From Haloarcula laminariae (lineage in GTDB: Archaea; Halobacteriota; Halobacteria; Halobacteriales; Haloarculaceae), in assembly GCF_025457605.1 (NCBI RefSeq), contig NZ_JAMZFY010000001.1, positions 1 through 64,000 of the forward strand: 64,000 bases of DNA. The letters are read 5' to 3'. A program made the translations under genes and the position numbers. Positions 52,071 to 61,700 of the stretch are shown in pieces. Position 1 is the first letter of the stretch; each line of letters starts with the position of its first letter. The notes under the pieces are model-generated. The model searched no databases. It saw only the letters and a list, made by a program, of their open reading frames with translations, and was not told the DNA's origin.

Positions 52071-52170
52071 ACCACTCCACCTTATCTCTTCTGAACCACT
52101 GTGGTATTTTCTTGAATAACCAACTTGGACAGACCTAACTGTTATAGTATCGCTTCACGTAACCCCAGGT

Positions 52171-52656
52171 ATGAGTGAAACCAACACTGGTGCGGCCAAT
52201 GCGGGGCCGTTCGCGGAGCAACAGCGGCTGTTCAAGCTGCTATCCCAGGATACGCGCCATCTCATCATCCAAGAGCTTCTGGGTCACCCAGCTCATCTTA
52301 TGTCGCTTGCCGAACTCGAGTACATGACCGGGAAGAGTCAGGCGGCAATCAAAGACCAGCTGGAGACGCTGATTGACGCCGGGCTCCTCGCACGCTACAC
52401 GCACGAACCGAGCGAAGAGAAACGAGATCTCCCCTCTCAGTTCTACGGGTTCACTGAGCGGGGCGTTGAGGTTCTTCACGACTACAAGTATCTCCGTGGC
52501 CTCCCAGTCGCTCGTGCTCTCTATGAAAACACGCGCAAGACCGAAAAAATCGAGCGCCACGAATCGGCCCCGCGACCGGAGCTTCCCGAAGCTGTTGGGG
52601 CGGCACTTGAGTTCGACGAGCCCGATCTCGACGCCGTCGATGTCGGCACAAACTGA
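52171..52656 (+). CDS. ArsR-like winged-helix regulator
   Basis: A 161-residue protein with FKLLSQDTRHLIIQELLGHPAHLMSLAELEYMTGKSQAAIKDQLETLIDAGLL, then FYGFTERGVEVLHDY, a typical ArsR-like winged helix. A positively charged helix and an acidic tail follow. It is divergent from 51255-52070 and probably regulates that gene or itself. Confidence 0.75.
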   Translation: MSETNTGAANAGPFAEQQRLFKLLSQDTRHLIIQELLGHPAHLMSLAELEYMTGKSQAAIKDQLETLIDAGLLARYTHEPSEEKRDLPSQFYGFTERGVEVLHDYKYLRGLPVARALYENTRKTEKIERHESAPRPELPEAVGAALEFDEPDLDAVDVGTN

Positions 52657-52761
52657 TAGTTTTGGTCAAATAGTACAGCTTTCACCGTCGAAAACTGCAG
52701 GTAGCCGACTTCGTACCTTGTCAGGACTCTATTGGTCTAGCGTGGTTGGCTTGAGTCCCAA

Positions 52762-52989
52762 TTAGCCTATGCGCCACACAAGAGAACGTCCAACATCTTT
52801 GCTCGTTACTTTCCCTCTTTCCTCAAGTTCATTAAGCCGATTGAGCGCCTGCCGATGACTACACCCTACCGCCGTTGCAATTTCACCAGTGCCGGCAAGT
52901 CCCCCTTCGTCTTTTATTGCTTCAACAAATTCTTTGTCAGTATACGCGTCTGTATATTTCCCACTCTCTTCATCTCGCTCTCGGCCCAT
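52762..52989 (-). CDS. Small winged-helix regulator
   Basis: A 75-residue protein. EFVEAIKDEGGLAGTGEIATAVGCSHRQALNRLNELEERGKVTSKDVGRSLVWRI is a full winged helix. Two inverted repeats with a shared half-site lie upstream at 53037-53092, in the gap shared with the ParB-like operon, and look like its operators. Confidence 0.75.
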   Translation of the reverse strand: MGRERDEESGKYTDAYTDKEFVEAIKDEGGLAGTGEIATAVGCSHRQALNRLNELEERGKVTSKDVGRSLVWRIG

Positions 52990-53036
52990 TAATAGATAAA
53001 TCCATCTCGCATCCTAAGTAGATAGTGCAACCTATA

Positions 53037-53092
53037 CCATTTCGTATTACCGAAATGGGAAACGCTTATACCATTTCGTGATTAAGAAATGG
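53037..53092. promoter_or_regulatory. Tandem inverted repeats, candidate operator
   Basis: CCATTTCG/CGAAATGG (53037-53058, 6-base spacer) and CCATTTC/GAAATGG (53071-53092, 8-base spacer) repeat the same half-site 34 bases apart. Both are preceded by TATA. They lie between the divergent 75-residue regulator and the operon starting at 53267. The regulator is the natural candidate to bind them. Confidence 0.6.
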
Positions 53093-53131
53093 ATAGCTCA
53101 GTCCAATTGGGCGTATTTCAGTGAGAAGTGC

Positions 53132-53151
53132 CCAGGTGGTGTGACACCTGG
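53132..53151. promoter_or_regulatory. Inverted repeat in operon leader
   Basis: CCAGGTG and CACCTGG are perfect complements with a 6-base loop. The repeat lies 116 bases before the first gene of the ParB-like operon and could be a second operator or an RNA hairpin. Confidence 0.35.
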
Positions 53152-53266
53152 ACTGGGCTCTGCGGATACAGAAACCCATGCAGGTAAAACCACTCACCGG
53201 TATTGAATACACCGGACCGAGCAACGCAGAGGATTATAACCATACTCGAGAGGAGGCAGCCGAACG

Positions 53267-54073
53267 ATGAGTGAGAGTAGCTCCGAGACTAGCGGCGAGA
53301 TCCATCGGATTGCCCAGATTCCCTCACTACTGACGAGTTCGCTCCGCGAGCTCTTAGAGACGTTCGGTGAGGATATCATCCGCCTCCAAGCGCACGGCAG
53401 CGTCGAGACGACGAACCGCACCGCGGTTGATGACCTCCGGCAGTACGGTGTCACCCGCGAGCAACAGACCAACCAGCGACTCGCCATCGAGTACGAGCAA
53501 CTCCACGGTGAGAGTGGGCCGGTCAATCCACTCACGAGTGAGGCCTGCGAACGTATCCTCTCGGAACTGGATGCAGTGCTGGATACAGACCGCAGCAGTG
53601 TCGATCCGGATCTCACGGTCACCTCGATGTTGATCCGCATTACCGACGAGCGCTTACAGGAGGTTACGCCGGCCCAGTCGGCCGAGTTTGACCTGCTGTT
53701 CGTCGCGGACCCTGCTGAGCCACCGTTGCGGGAACCGACCAAGCGACTCAACGCTCGGCGGGGACTCTACAGTGAGCTCGGGTTCAATATCACGAACCTC
53801 AACCTACGGTCGGTAATCGAGACTGAAGCAAAGTACCACCAGCAGTCCGACGGCCAGTATCTGTCGTGGGGCGGCCCGGACGATATTCGGCCCCGGACGC
53901 CGGACCGACTGTCAATCCGGATCAACGACCACGTGCTTCCGGATACCTACGGGATGCTCAAACCGTACCGGGTCACTGACGACAGCGTCCTCGAAGTCGC
54001 TGAGAGCAATCTCGACGACCTTGCCGACCGCACAGTCGCGACCGGCGATATCGCCTCGCGGGGTGAGGAGTAA
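53267..54073 (+). CDS. Uncharacterised first gene of ParB-like operon
   Basis: A 268-residue acidic protein without recognisable motifs. Its central part (QAHGSVETTNRTAVDDLRQYGVTREQQTNQRLAIEYEQLHG) is helical. The stop shares its last base with the next start (54073), and the following genes also overlap, so it belongs to a four-gene unit with two ParB-like proteins. A role in replication, partition or maintenance of the element is likely. Confidence 0.65.
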   Translation: MSESSSETSGEIHRIAQIPSLLTSSLRELLETFGEDIIRLQAHGSVETTNRTAVDDLRQYGVTREQQTNQRLAIEYEQLHGESGPVNPLTSEACERILSELDAVLDTDRSSVDPDLTVTSMLIRITDERLQEVTPAQSAEFDLLFVADPAEPPLREPTKRLNARRGLYSELGFNITNLNLRSVIETEAKYHQQSDGQYLSWGGPDDIRPRTPDRLSIRINDHVLPDTYGMLKPYRVTDDSVLEVAESNLDDLADRTVATGDIASRGEE

Positions 54074-54336
54074 TGCCGGGCACGCAGTTTACCGTCGACG
54101 CCACTGGTGGCGACGGGTTCTATGTCACCGTTGCAGAGGAGGTGACGGTCTACGAGTCATATAGCGACGCTGTCGCAGAGATTCAAAAGAAGGTCTCGGG
54201 CGAGACTGAGAGTTTCCTCGCCGAAGTTGCCATCGAGGCCAACGGCGGCGACGATGTCGCACTGACGCTGGAGCAGGTCGGCTGGCAGCAAGTCATCCAA
54301 GACATGGCCGACACCACTGGAGGCGAGGACGCATGA
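54073..54336 (+). CDS. Small hypothetical protein in ParB-like operon
   Basis: An 87-residue acidic protein with an N-terminal beta-rich part (TQFTVDATGGDGFYVTVAEEVTVYES) and a helical C-terminus. It overlaps its neighbours on both sides (one base upstream, ATGA downstream at 54333-54336). The family is unknown; coupling implies that it works with the ParB-like proteins. Confidence 0.65.
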   Translation: MPGTQFTVDATGGDGFYVTVAEEVTVYESYSDAVAEIQKKVSGETESFLAEVAIEANGGDDVALTLEQVGWQQVIQDMADTTGGEDA

Positions 54337-55562
54337 TCGAGCGACGGGACCTACCTGTCGACTCGCTGGTCCTCGATGCGGTCCAGTCTCGCGACGAAGC
54401 GTGGACCGGCGACGAGGACGACCGCAAGCTCGCTGATTCCATCGCCGCAGATGGTGTCCTGCAGGATATCATCGTTCGGCCGTTGGAGGCAGTTGAGCTT
54501 GCTGACGAGCAGGGTAGTGATACTGACGAGGCGACGTATGCGATCGTTGCCGGGTCGCGACGGTATCACGCAGCGATGGAAGCCGGCTACGAGACGGTGC
54601 CGTGCAAAGTCGTCAATGCCGACGATCTGGATGCAGCGTGGACGTCGCTTGTCGAAAACACCGACCGGAAAGAGCTGTCCGAACAGGAAATCGCCAATCA
54701 GCTCAAACTGATCTACGAGTTGGTCCGGCCCCGAGAGGAACCCGAGTCGTGTCCGGCCTGTGGCGTCGACATGGCTGGGGAGTCGGAGCTGTTGGCCCAC
54801 TGTGCGGCGACCGCATGTACGCTCCCCGGGAGTCCAAGTGATGGGCCGCCTGTGCGGAGCTCATCGGATGGAACACAGGTGCGGCGGTTCTGCACCGACC
54901 AGCAAGCCCTGAAGTACGTTTCTCAACGGTTCCTCGGCCGGGACGATGATAGTGCCGTGTCGATCGTTGAAGGCCACCTCCGGACCGCAGAGCTACCGCC
55001 AGTTTTGCAGTCGCTGTTCAAAGTGCCTGAGGACCGCACGGAACAAGAGCGGATGGCGCTGGAGAACTACGGTGTCGATGTCCAGACGACTCTCGGCAGT
55101 GGGGAAGGCAAGTCAGGCACCTCCAGAGAAATCGTCGCCCTGTACGAGGCCGTCGACGAAGAAGCCGAGACGGCAGCTATTGACCCGACCGACGCAGTCC
55201 TCGAGACCGTCGGCTCACTCCGGTTCGATGAGATGTCCGAGCAAGAGCTGCGGCGGACGCTTCGTGATTTCCGGCACAGCGTTACCGCTCAGTTAGAGGA
55301 CGATGTGTCGCCGGACGATCAGCGCGAAGCGTTCAGGGAGACACTGCAGAACTGTGCTGCGGCGCTCAGAGAGACGTACGAGGAAGTCGAACCGACGCGG
55401 CCGTTCAAAAAAGTCGATGTGCTGGGGCCGGATACCCAGCAACACAGTCGATGGCACGCTCGCGTGATGCAACAACGAGACGTGAACGGACATGGGGAAT
55501 TAGTCCGGGAGCTATATCAAGAGCGGCTGGAAACACTGGCGGAGACTGAGGGGTGGGAGTAG
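54333..55562 (+). CDS. ParB/Spo0J-like protein with zinc-finger insert
   Basis: A 409-residue protein. The ParB N-terminal domain is visible in SIAADGVLQDIIVRPL, then YAIVAGSRRYHAAMEAGYETVPCKVV, which contains the GxRR box, and in LVENTDRKELSEQEIANQL. An insert carries CPACGVDMAGESELLAHCAATAC, a likely zinc finger. Helical DNA-binding and dimerisation parts follow. It probably binds a centromere or origin. The ten-copy repeat array at 57875 is the obvious candidate target. Confidence 0.85.
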   Translation: MIERRDLPVDSLVLDAVQSRDEAWTGDEDDRKLADSIAADGVLQDIIVRPLEAVELADEQGSDTDEATYAIVAGSRRYHAAMEAGYETVPCKVVNADDLDAAWTSLVENTDRKELSEQEIANQLKLIYELVRPREEPESCPACGVDMAGESELLAHCAATACTLPGSPSDGPPVRSSSDGTQVRRFCTDQQALKYVSQRFLGRDDDSAVSIVEGHLRTAELPPVLQSLFKVPEDRTEQERMALENYGVDVQTTLGSGEGKSGTSREIVALYEAVDEEAETAAIDPTDAVLETVGSLRFDEMSEQELRRTLRDFRHSVTAQLEDDVSPDDQREAFRETLQNCAAALRETYEEVEPTRPFKKVDVLGPDTQQHSRWHARVMQQRDVNGHGELVRELYQERLETLAETEGWE

Positions 55563-55564
55563 CG

Positions 55565-56497
55565 ATGGCGTCGGACGCTGACCGTGAGTCGATTCCCGAA
55601 GCGAAGCTCCCGTCGGAGTACGACGCCCTCGTGGGTGTTGATTCGCTGGTTCATGGAACACACAACCCTCGGCGGGTGACGCCTTCTGAGGAGCTTCGAG
55701 AGTCGATAGCTGAGGTGGGGATGAGTAAACCCCTGATTGTGCGGCCAGATGGGACAGAGGACGTCTATCACATCACGGATGGCTGGCAGCGATACCAGGC
55801 CGCCACGGAGTGCGGCTGGGAACAGCTGCCGGTCCGGATCTATAAGACCGCATTAGATGCGTTGGCGGCGACGGAGACGGCAAGTATCGTCCGGGAGTGG
55901 TCGACCTATGAGTGGGCCCAGTACTGCCAATCCGTTGCGGCTGAACTAGAGGCAGCATCAACCCAGGAACTGGCCGAGATGGTGGCTGATCGGACGGTGA
56001 AGTCACCGCGAACGGTGCGGCGGTATTTCGACGTGTTATCGCTGCCAGAGGACATTCACCCGCTGCTGGTTGATGGGCCGGCCGGCACGAGTCAACAGTG
56101 GACGGCACTCAAGCACCACAATAGCGAGGTCCGGCGCTACGATGGGTTGAGCTGGACCGTGGCTGGGTATCTGGCACGGCGACAGGCCTCACTCAGTCAG
56201 GACCGAGTGACCGGGATTGCTGCGATGGCGGTGGAGTTCGACCACAGTGACGATGCTATGGAGTTTGTCGACCGGGCTGTCGAAGCAGTGGAGACACCGT
56301 TAGAGACGGTGCGAAAGGAAATCCTGTTTGGCCAGCAGCATCCGCGCTATTTGGAAATCCCACGGGTTGCTGTAGCACTTGATCGGGACGAGAAGCAGGC
56401 TGTGATGGAGTACTGCTATCAGCACCGACGCTCATTGACTGATGTCGTGACCGAGACAATACGGTCGTTAGCGACGGACGTGTCTGAGGAGTCATAG
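55565..56497 (+). CDS. Second ParB-like protein
   Basis: A 310-residue protein beginning at ATG 55565, two bases after the first ParB-like gene. VDSLVHGTHNPRRVTPSEELRESIAEVGMSKPLIVRP and YHITDGWQRYQAATECGWEQLPVRIY match the ParB N-terminal domain with GWQR in place of the usual GxRR. A helix-turn-helix follows (STQELAEMVADRTVKSPRTVRRYFDVLSLP). Two different ParB-like proteins in tandem suggest recognition of two sites, or a heteromeric complex. Confidence 0.85.
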   Translation: MASDADRESIPEAKLPSEYDALVGVDSLVHGTHNPRRVTPSEELRESIAEVGMSKPLIVRPDGTEDVYHITDGWQRYQAATECGWEQLPVRIYKTALDALAATETASIVREWSTYEWAQYCQSVAAELEAASTQELAEMVADRTVKSPRTVRRYFDVLSLPEDIHPLLVDGPAGTSQQWTALKHHNSEVRRYDGLSWTVAGYLARRQASLSQDRVTGIAAMAVEFDHSDDAMEFVDRAVEAVETPLETVRKEILFGQQHPRYLEIPRVAVALDRDEKQAVMEYCYQHRRSLTDVVTETIRSLATDVSEES

Positions 56498-56991
56498 TGT
56501 CTCTGGGTATTTTGACGATGTGGAAATCAAGCAGCTTCGTCACGATTCAAGCTGTCTTCGATTCACACCGCCGACTGGACCGTACATCTGTGCTTGTGTG
56601 GCCTCTCCTCCCCGCCTCGCGACTGGTCTACCTCTCCACCCCGTTTCGGTGCCGGCCTCCTCCTCGCCCCGTCAGTGCGTAGTCGTCCGTCCCCGTTCGT
56701 AGGTGGTCCCCTCACTTGCCCGGCCGTCGACCCATCCACCTGCCGTCGCCGCCGCGCGCGACCGCCGCTGCCCCGCTGCCCTGACTGCGTTCGTGTCCCC
56801 CACTGCCGTGTCGCTCGCTAAAGTTGTCTGGCCTGTTGGGTGTCGGTCGTCGTCGACGCTGTCGTTGGTACCGGTCGTCGCCGTCCCTGCAGTGTCCGGC
56901 CTGTTCCTACTGGCGCTGTTCTCACCCGTCGCCGTCGCTGCCCTCTCGGGTGTCCGGTGGTGTCGTCGCCGTCGCGGTGCTGGTCGCTTGC
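56498..56991. other. Pyrimidine-rich gap without a gene
   Basis: The plus strand of about 56560-56990 is strongly C/T-rich, broken only by short purine patches. The open frame 56703-57017 encodes a hydrophobic, Arg- and Ser-rich product with composition unlike any neighbour, so I do not call it. The region may be transcribed from the minus strand or belong to an origin. Confidence 0.45.
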
Positions 56992-57393
56992 TTAGGTGCC
57001 TGGTTCCCGAACGGTAACTGTCTCGAGTTCCTTGGGGTCCCGGAGCTGTTCGATTTCTACCTCGCCGTTTGCTGGGGCGATGTGTTGGTACGCATCCGGG
57101 ATGTGTCGCGTGCCGGTGTATCCGACGGACCGAATCAGCAGTACTTCGCCGTCGGCCAGATACGCCGCCAGCGTCTCGAGGAACTGTTCGGTGACTTGTT
57201 CATCATTCGGGGTCCAGGCGTCGAACGTCGTTGCGGTACTGAACAGCGCTAGTTCTGTGCCATCCAGTTCGTACTGGCCGTCGAATCGGTAGCCAGTCTC
57301 TGGTGGGTCGCCGCCGAGTAACTCCTCGACCTCGTCGACGTGTTCGTCAGCGATCGCTACGATGTTCGAGCGGTACATAGCAGTGTAGTTCAT
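56992..57393 (-). CDS. Hypothetical acidic protein
   Basis: A 133-residue protein starting at ATG 57391-57393 (MNYTAMYRSNIVAIADEH...). It is acidic and globular, with alternating strands and helices and the segment FDAWTPNDEQVTEQFLETLAAYL. The open frame extends upstream to 57636, adding a Thr/Glu/Gly-rich disordered 81 residues; I consider the shorter form likelier. It is convergent with the ParB-like operon. No family is recognised. Confidence 0.6.
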   Translation of the reverse strand: MNYTAMYRSNIVAIADEHVDEVEELLGGDPPETGYRFDGQYELDGTELALFSTATTFDAWTPNDEQVTEQFLETLAAYLADGEVLLIRSVGYTGTRHIPDAYQHIAPANGEVEIEQLRDPKELETVTVREPGT

Positions 57394-57734
57394 CTGTCGC
57401 TCACTCCTCCGGCGCCATAGAAACCAGTCTCCCCTGCCCCCACCCTCGTTGCTGTGCGAACCGTCCGGTTGGTGCGTCGTCTTTGCGTCAGTGTCAGCTG
57501 CGTTGTTTTCTCGGTCGGTCGGTTGTGTTGTCCGCTCGTCAGTGTTGGGTGTCTCCTCCGGAGTTGTCCGTCCTGCGAGTCCACCTGTATTCTCACTCGT
57601 GTTTCTCCTCTCTAGGGTCCCCTTCTGTTGTATCAAGTTTCTGGTAGTCCCCTGTTTCCTGCCCCTGCCCTCTTCTCTTCGTTTCCCCCAGTTCTCTTTG
57701 GCTCCGCCTGTTCTGTTCGCTACGCGACTACCCC

Positions 57735-57853
57735 CGTGTGTAGGCTCCCCCCTTGGACCCTATTTATGTGAATTCGCGAGCCTACACACGACGGGATGAG
57801 TGTATAATTAGCGGCCCGCTAAAGACTTCTAAGGCCGTGAGAGCCTACACACG
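57735..57853. repeat. Three copies of a 13-mer GAGCCTACACACG
   Basis: The 13-mer occurs inverted at 57735-57747 and direct at 57778-57790 and 57841-57853. The first two form an inverted pair enclosing TATTTATG, a TATA-like box. They lie just left of the 42-bp repeat array and may be operator or origin elements. Confidence 0.55.
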
Positions 57854-57874
57854 AGAATTATCGGGGAGGGGTAT

Positions 57875-58487
57875 TTCATGAAGAACCCAGCAAATTCGAC
57901 TGCAGTCTTGTCATTAATAGAAATGACTGGTAGACAATATTATTCATGAAAGAGATACCGTATTCCGCTGCCGTCTTGTCATTATCACTGTCGAATCGGG
58001 CAAAATGGTGTTCATGAACCACCCCCCGAATCCGCTTGCCGTCTTGTCATTACGAATTTCATGAAAACTAGCCGCAAATGCGCCCCCGTGTTGTCATTAC
58101 GGGTTGAATCACACTGCCGATTAGTGCTCGTTTCCGAGTTCCAGCTGTCATGAAGACTCCCGACAAATCGGACGCCATCTTGTCATTACGAGTTTCATGA
58201 AAACTCTGGCCTAATCGACTGCATTACTGTCATTACGGAATATGAGGTTTCCTCACCTGCTGTCTGTTTTGGGCTCAATACTGTCATGAAGAGACCCCGA
58301 AAATCCGCTGTTGTAGTGTCATTACAGGTTTCATGAAACAGGGTCTGGATTCGGCTGCCGTCTTGTGATGAACGTATTCGGGGCAACGAATCACTGTTTC
58401 ATGAACTACACCGGCTATTTGACTGCCGTCGTGTCATTACAGATTTCACGAAAGATACCGACCATTGCTCTGCAGTCCTGTCATTAA
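57875..58487. repeat. Array of ten fixed-length 42-bp units, candidate centromere or origin
   Basis: Each unit starts with TTCATGAA (or one-base variants) and ends with GTCATTA exactly 35 bases later, usually preceded by CTGCCGTCTT. Unit starts are 57875, 57943, 58011, 58058, 58147, 58194, 58283, 58330, 58398 and 58445. All successive spacings are 47, 68 or 89, differing by 21. Between the outer motifs the units are only partly conserved. No ORF crosses the array. It lies between the ParB-like operon and the HerA/VirD4-like gene, so it may be a ParB-binding centromere or a replication origin. Confidence 0.85.
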
Positions 58488-58701
58488 TCGGCCCGAAAAC
58501 CAGTTTTGTATCGAGATTCTGAGACAAACGCTGGGAGTAGACTGAGATACGATTGAGAGTGGCCTTTGGTCACGCAAGGAGGCGAGGGGGTGAGACGCTA
58601 GTCTTCGGGGACCTAACGACTGGTATGGGAGCCACTGGCCAGTGCTGGTGTGACGCCAATGAGCCGAGTGCGTAGAAAATGGAGCCTCGCCGTCTGACTG
58701 C
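58488..58701. other. Gap between repeat array and ATPase gene
   Basis: About 210 bases without a gene. I see no further repeat units and no hairpin strong enough to call. Confidence 0.5.
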
Positions 58702-61700
58702 TTAGACGTCGTCCCGGAGGTTGTTGATGCTCAGGAGTTCGCTGGCTCCTGGCTCATCCAGTGCCTCACTCATGGTTTCGAAGTTTCCAGACCGCCTTGA
58801 CATATCTACTGACGTGTATCCACTGAGTGAGTTGAGGAGTTTTTCGGCGCCGTCGAGGTTTTCAACGACCCATACAGCGTCCCCTGTCGCGGTTGCGAGC
58901 GTTTCGTAGTCGTCTTCGACGTGGCTGCGTTTCTCGGGTGAGGTCTCGACTTCGACGAATTTGTCTATGTTATCGGGTGAATCAGGAGTTGCCTTGGCAT
59001 AGACGTCGTGAAGCGCATTCCAGTTCTCAGGGTTGTAGTACATCTCGACATCGTAGCCCTGTTGTTCATAGTAGGTAGCCACCAGTCGCACGCCGATCCG
59101 ATGGGTCAGGCTCTCGCCACCTTTCTCGCCGCCGCCAGCTGGTGAGAGGTCTCGGTCGACGAGTGTTTCTGCTTTTGTCGTGGGCTTGTAGTAGAGTTCG
59201 TTGTTCCCGAGTTTTGTCTTCTCGAGGAACCCTTCGTCCACGAGGAACGCGGCGGTGTCGCTGAAGGGAAGATCAGACATCGGACTGCCGAGCGTGTACC
59301 CATCGACCCCGTCAGTGAGTGCGTCGAAGACCAGATCCAGGAACGCTTTGTGTTCGTGCGTGATGCCGTCTGGACTGTTATCGTCGTCGAGGTCGTGGTC
59401 GGATGCAGAGTCGGACTCGTCGGTGTTGGATTGCCGTTCGTGGCTGGTCATCGTATCGACGGCGTCACTGTCACGGCCGACACACATCCGTGCGCGACTG
59501 CGGTCACGTACACTGTCGGCTCGGGCCGTAACGTTGAATGGGCCTTCGGAGTGGCCGGGTGGGATTGGGAGTGGCTTGAGAGTGAGGATTTCTGGCTTCT
59601 GTTTGTCGAACTCATAGGATGGGAGTTGCACCACCCATTCACCACGTTTGAGCCCTGCGATGCGGTCTTTGATTTCGTCACCGTCTAGGTCTTCGTGGAA
59701 GAGTGACTCTGCGAGGAGGTCGTCTGTTGCCACGTTCCCGATGATTTTCGTGTTGACGTTGTTCAGGATCTCTTTGTAGGCGCGGCGGTTCTGTCGTGGG
59801 TTCTCGCCCAGCACCTGCTCGGGATACTGCATGATGAGCCCCAGCGAGAGGTTGAACTCACGTCCTTTGGGGAGTAGTTCTTGATAGACGATTTCGTTGC
59901 GAGCGATGTTGGCTGACTCCTCGATGATCACGTTCGCGATGTAGTCGTCCCTGTCTGGCGTCCAGATGGACTGCACTGAGGTCCACAGATGAGACAGGAA
60001 CAGGACGGTGAATATCTCGCTGCTTTCGCCCCGGAGATTGCCCGTGTCGATCAGCAGGACCTTGTTGGAGTTCAGGATACTCTTGAGGTCCAGCATGGGG
60101 ATGTCTGCTTTGTCGTACCAGCCCGTGGAGTCGTCCCAGTGTTCCTCACCGACCTCGTAGGAGAGCATGTCCCAGATGAAGTCCCGCTCTTTCAGCTTTC
60201 GGATTCGGTTGAGGACGGCGTCGGTGGTGTTGGTGAACTGCCGTTCGTCTTTTTGCAGGTGGGAGATGAGGATGTCTCGGACCTGCGGGTCACTGGTTTT
60301 CGGGACAGCGTTGTCGATGATGTGGGACTGGTCGACGTCTGGGTCTTCTTCCTTGTTGGGGTCGTACTTCTTGCCCCACTTCTGGTACTCCTGAGCGGTC
60401 TGCATCAGTTTCCCGATCGAGAAGTAGTCCGAGCCGTACTCCTCGTCGAAGTTGGCTTTGATGAGATTCGTCAGCACTTCGTTGGCGACGAAGGCCTGAT
60501 CGACTGTTTCTCGCCCGAGGACAAACCTGAGGAGCTGGAAGTAGTGGTCGATGAGATCCTGTTTGGCGGTGGCACGTTCACGCCCGGCGCCCCTAACGAG
60601 TGGCCGGAGATCGAAGAAGGGGATACCTGGGACTTGCCCATCTTCTTCGGGGATTTTGATGTACTCGACGTCGTCGAGGTCACCGAAGAGTGTGCGGTGA
60701 CAGCGCAGATAGTTCTTGCACATTTCACCACCTTTGGGGTCGACGAGAACGGTGGGCCCATCGAGGAAGTGGTGGGTGGTGAGCATGTCGTTGATGGTGG
60801 CGACGGTCTTGCCGCTCCCGGTAGTCGCCCCTCTGATGTAGTGGTGAGTGAGGTCGTTGGCTGCCAGAGAGATAGCATCGCGCTGGTCGAGTTGTTGCCA
60901 CCAGTCGTTTTTGCTTTCGATAGCGCTGATGTTGTTTTGCCCCTGTCCTTGGTCACGGAGAGCGGTGACCGCTCGCCCGATGGTCATCCCCTTTGAGAAT
61001 TCGCGGAAGACCTGTTCGTTCGGGGAAGTCAGGGGTGATTGGGCAGCTGGTCGACCGCCAGACCCACCACGGCTGGCCTTGGGTAGTGAGTCGATCGAGG
61101 GGACAGTGATGAAGTTAGCGAGCTCTTTGGCGTTGGTGACGAGTATGGGCTTGCGCCGAGTGACAGATTCCCAGCCGTTGGGATAGGTCAGCCCGTGGTT
61201 GAGCATCCGCTTGAATTCGTACTCGTTTTGGCCGAGGTGTTTGCCCTCGATGGAGTAGAATTGGCCACTGAGGTGATTGAGTGCATCTTGGAGATTTGTC
61301 GCGGTTGCTTCGTCACTAGCGGCAACTCTGATACTTGTATTGTACGTGTGAGAGGGGTTTTTCAGGTCGATCTGGCCCATGCGTCCGGTGCCCGAACGCT
61401 GGCCGCCGACCTGTGAGTCATGAATCGTGCCACCGATTTCGTGTGGGGTATCGCCCCGGTGACGCTGTTGTCGTTCTTCATCAGATGCCCCACCGAGTAA
61501 AGCGTCGATGATGGTCCGAATGAAGAGCCCGCCTTGTGAGTGGACGCCCTGTTTGAGGAGTCCTTTCTGGCGTTGGGCTTTTGCAGACCAATCCGATCGT
61601 GGTTCGAAGATGACCTGGAAGAGGACGGCACCATCGGACTGGATTGCGGTCTCGAGGAGGTTCGAGAGCGGTGAGCGTTCGATGTGTTCGGTGTCGAAGC

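Noticed and set aside
54333-56497. ParB-like genes as DpdB of the Dpd system
   Set aside because: They are 23 kb away in a separate operon with plasmid-type genes and lack a DGQHR motif.
56703-57017. 104-residue plus-strand ORF with a hydrophobic stretch
   Set aside because: Composition follows the pyrimidine-rich DNA; it is Arg-, Pro- and Ser-rich and not acidic, so it is probably a chance frame.
57875-58487. CRISPR array
   Set aside because: Unit interiors are related rather than unique spacers, spacing is variable in 21-bp steps, and no cas gene is nearby.
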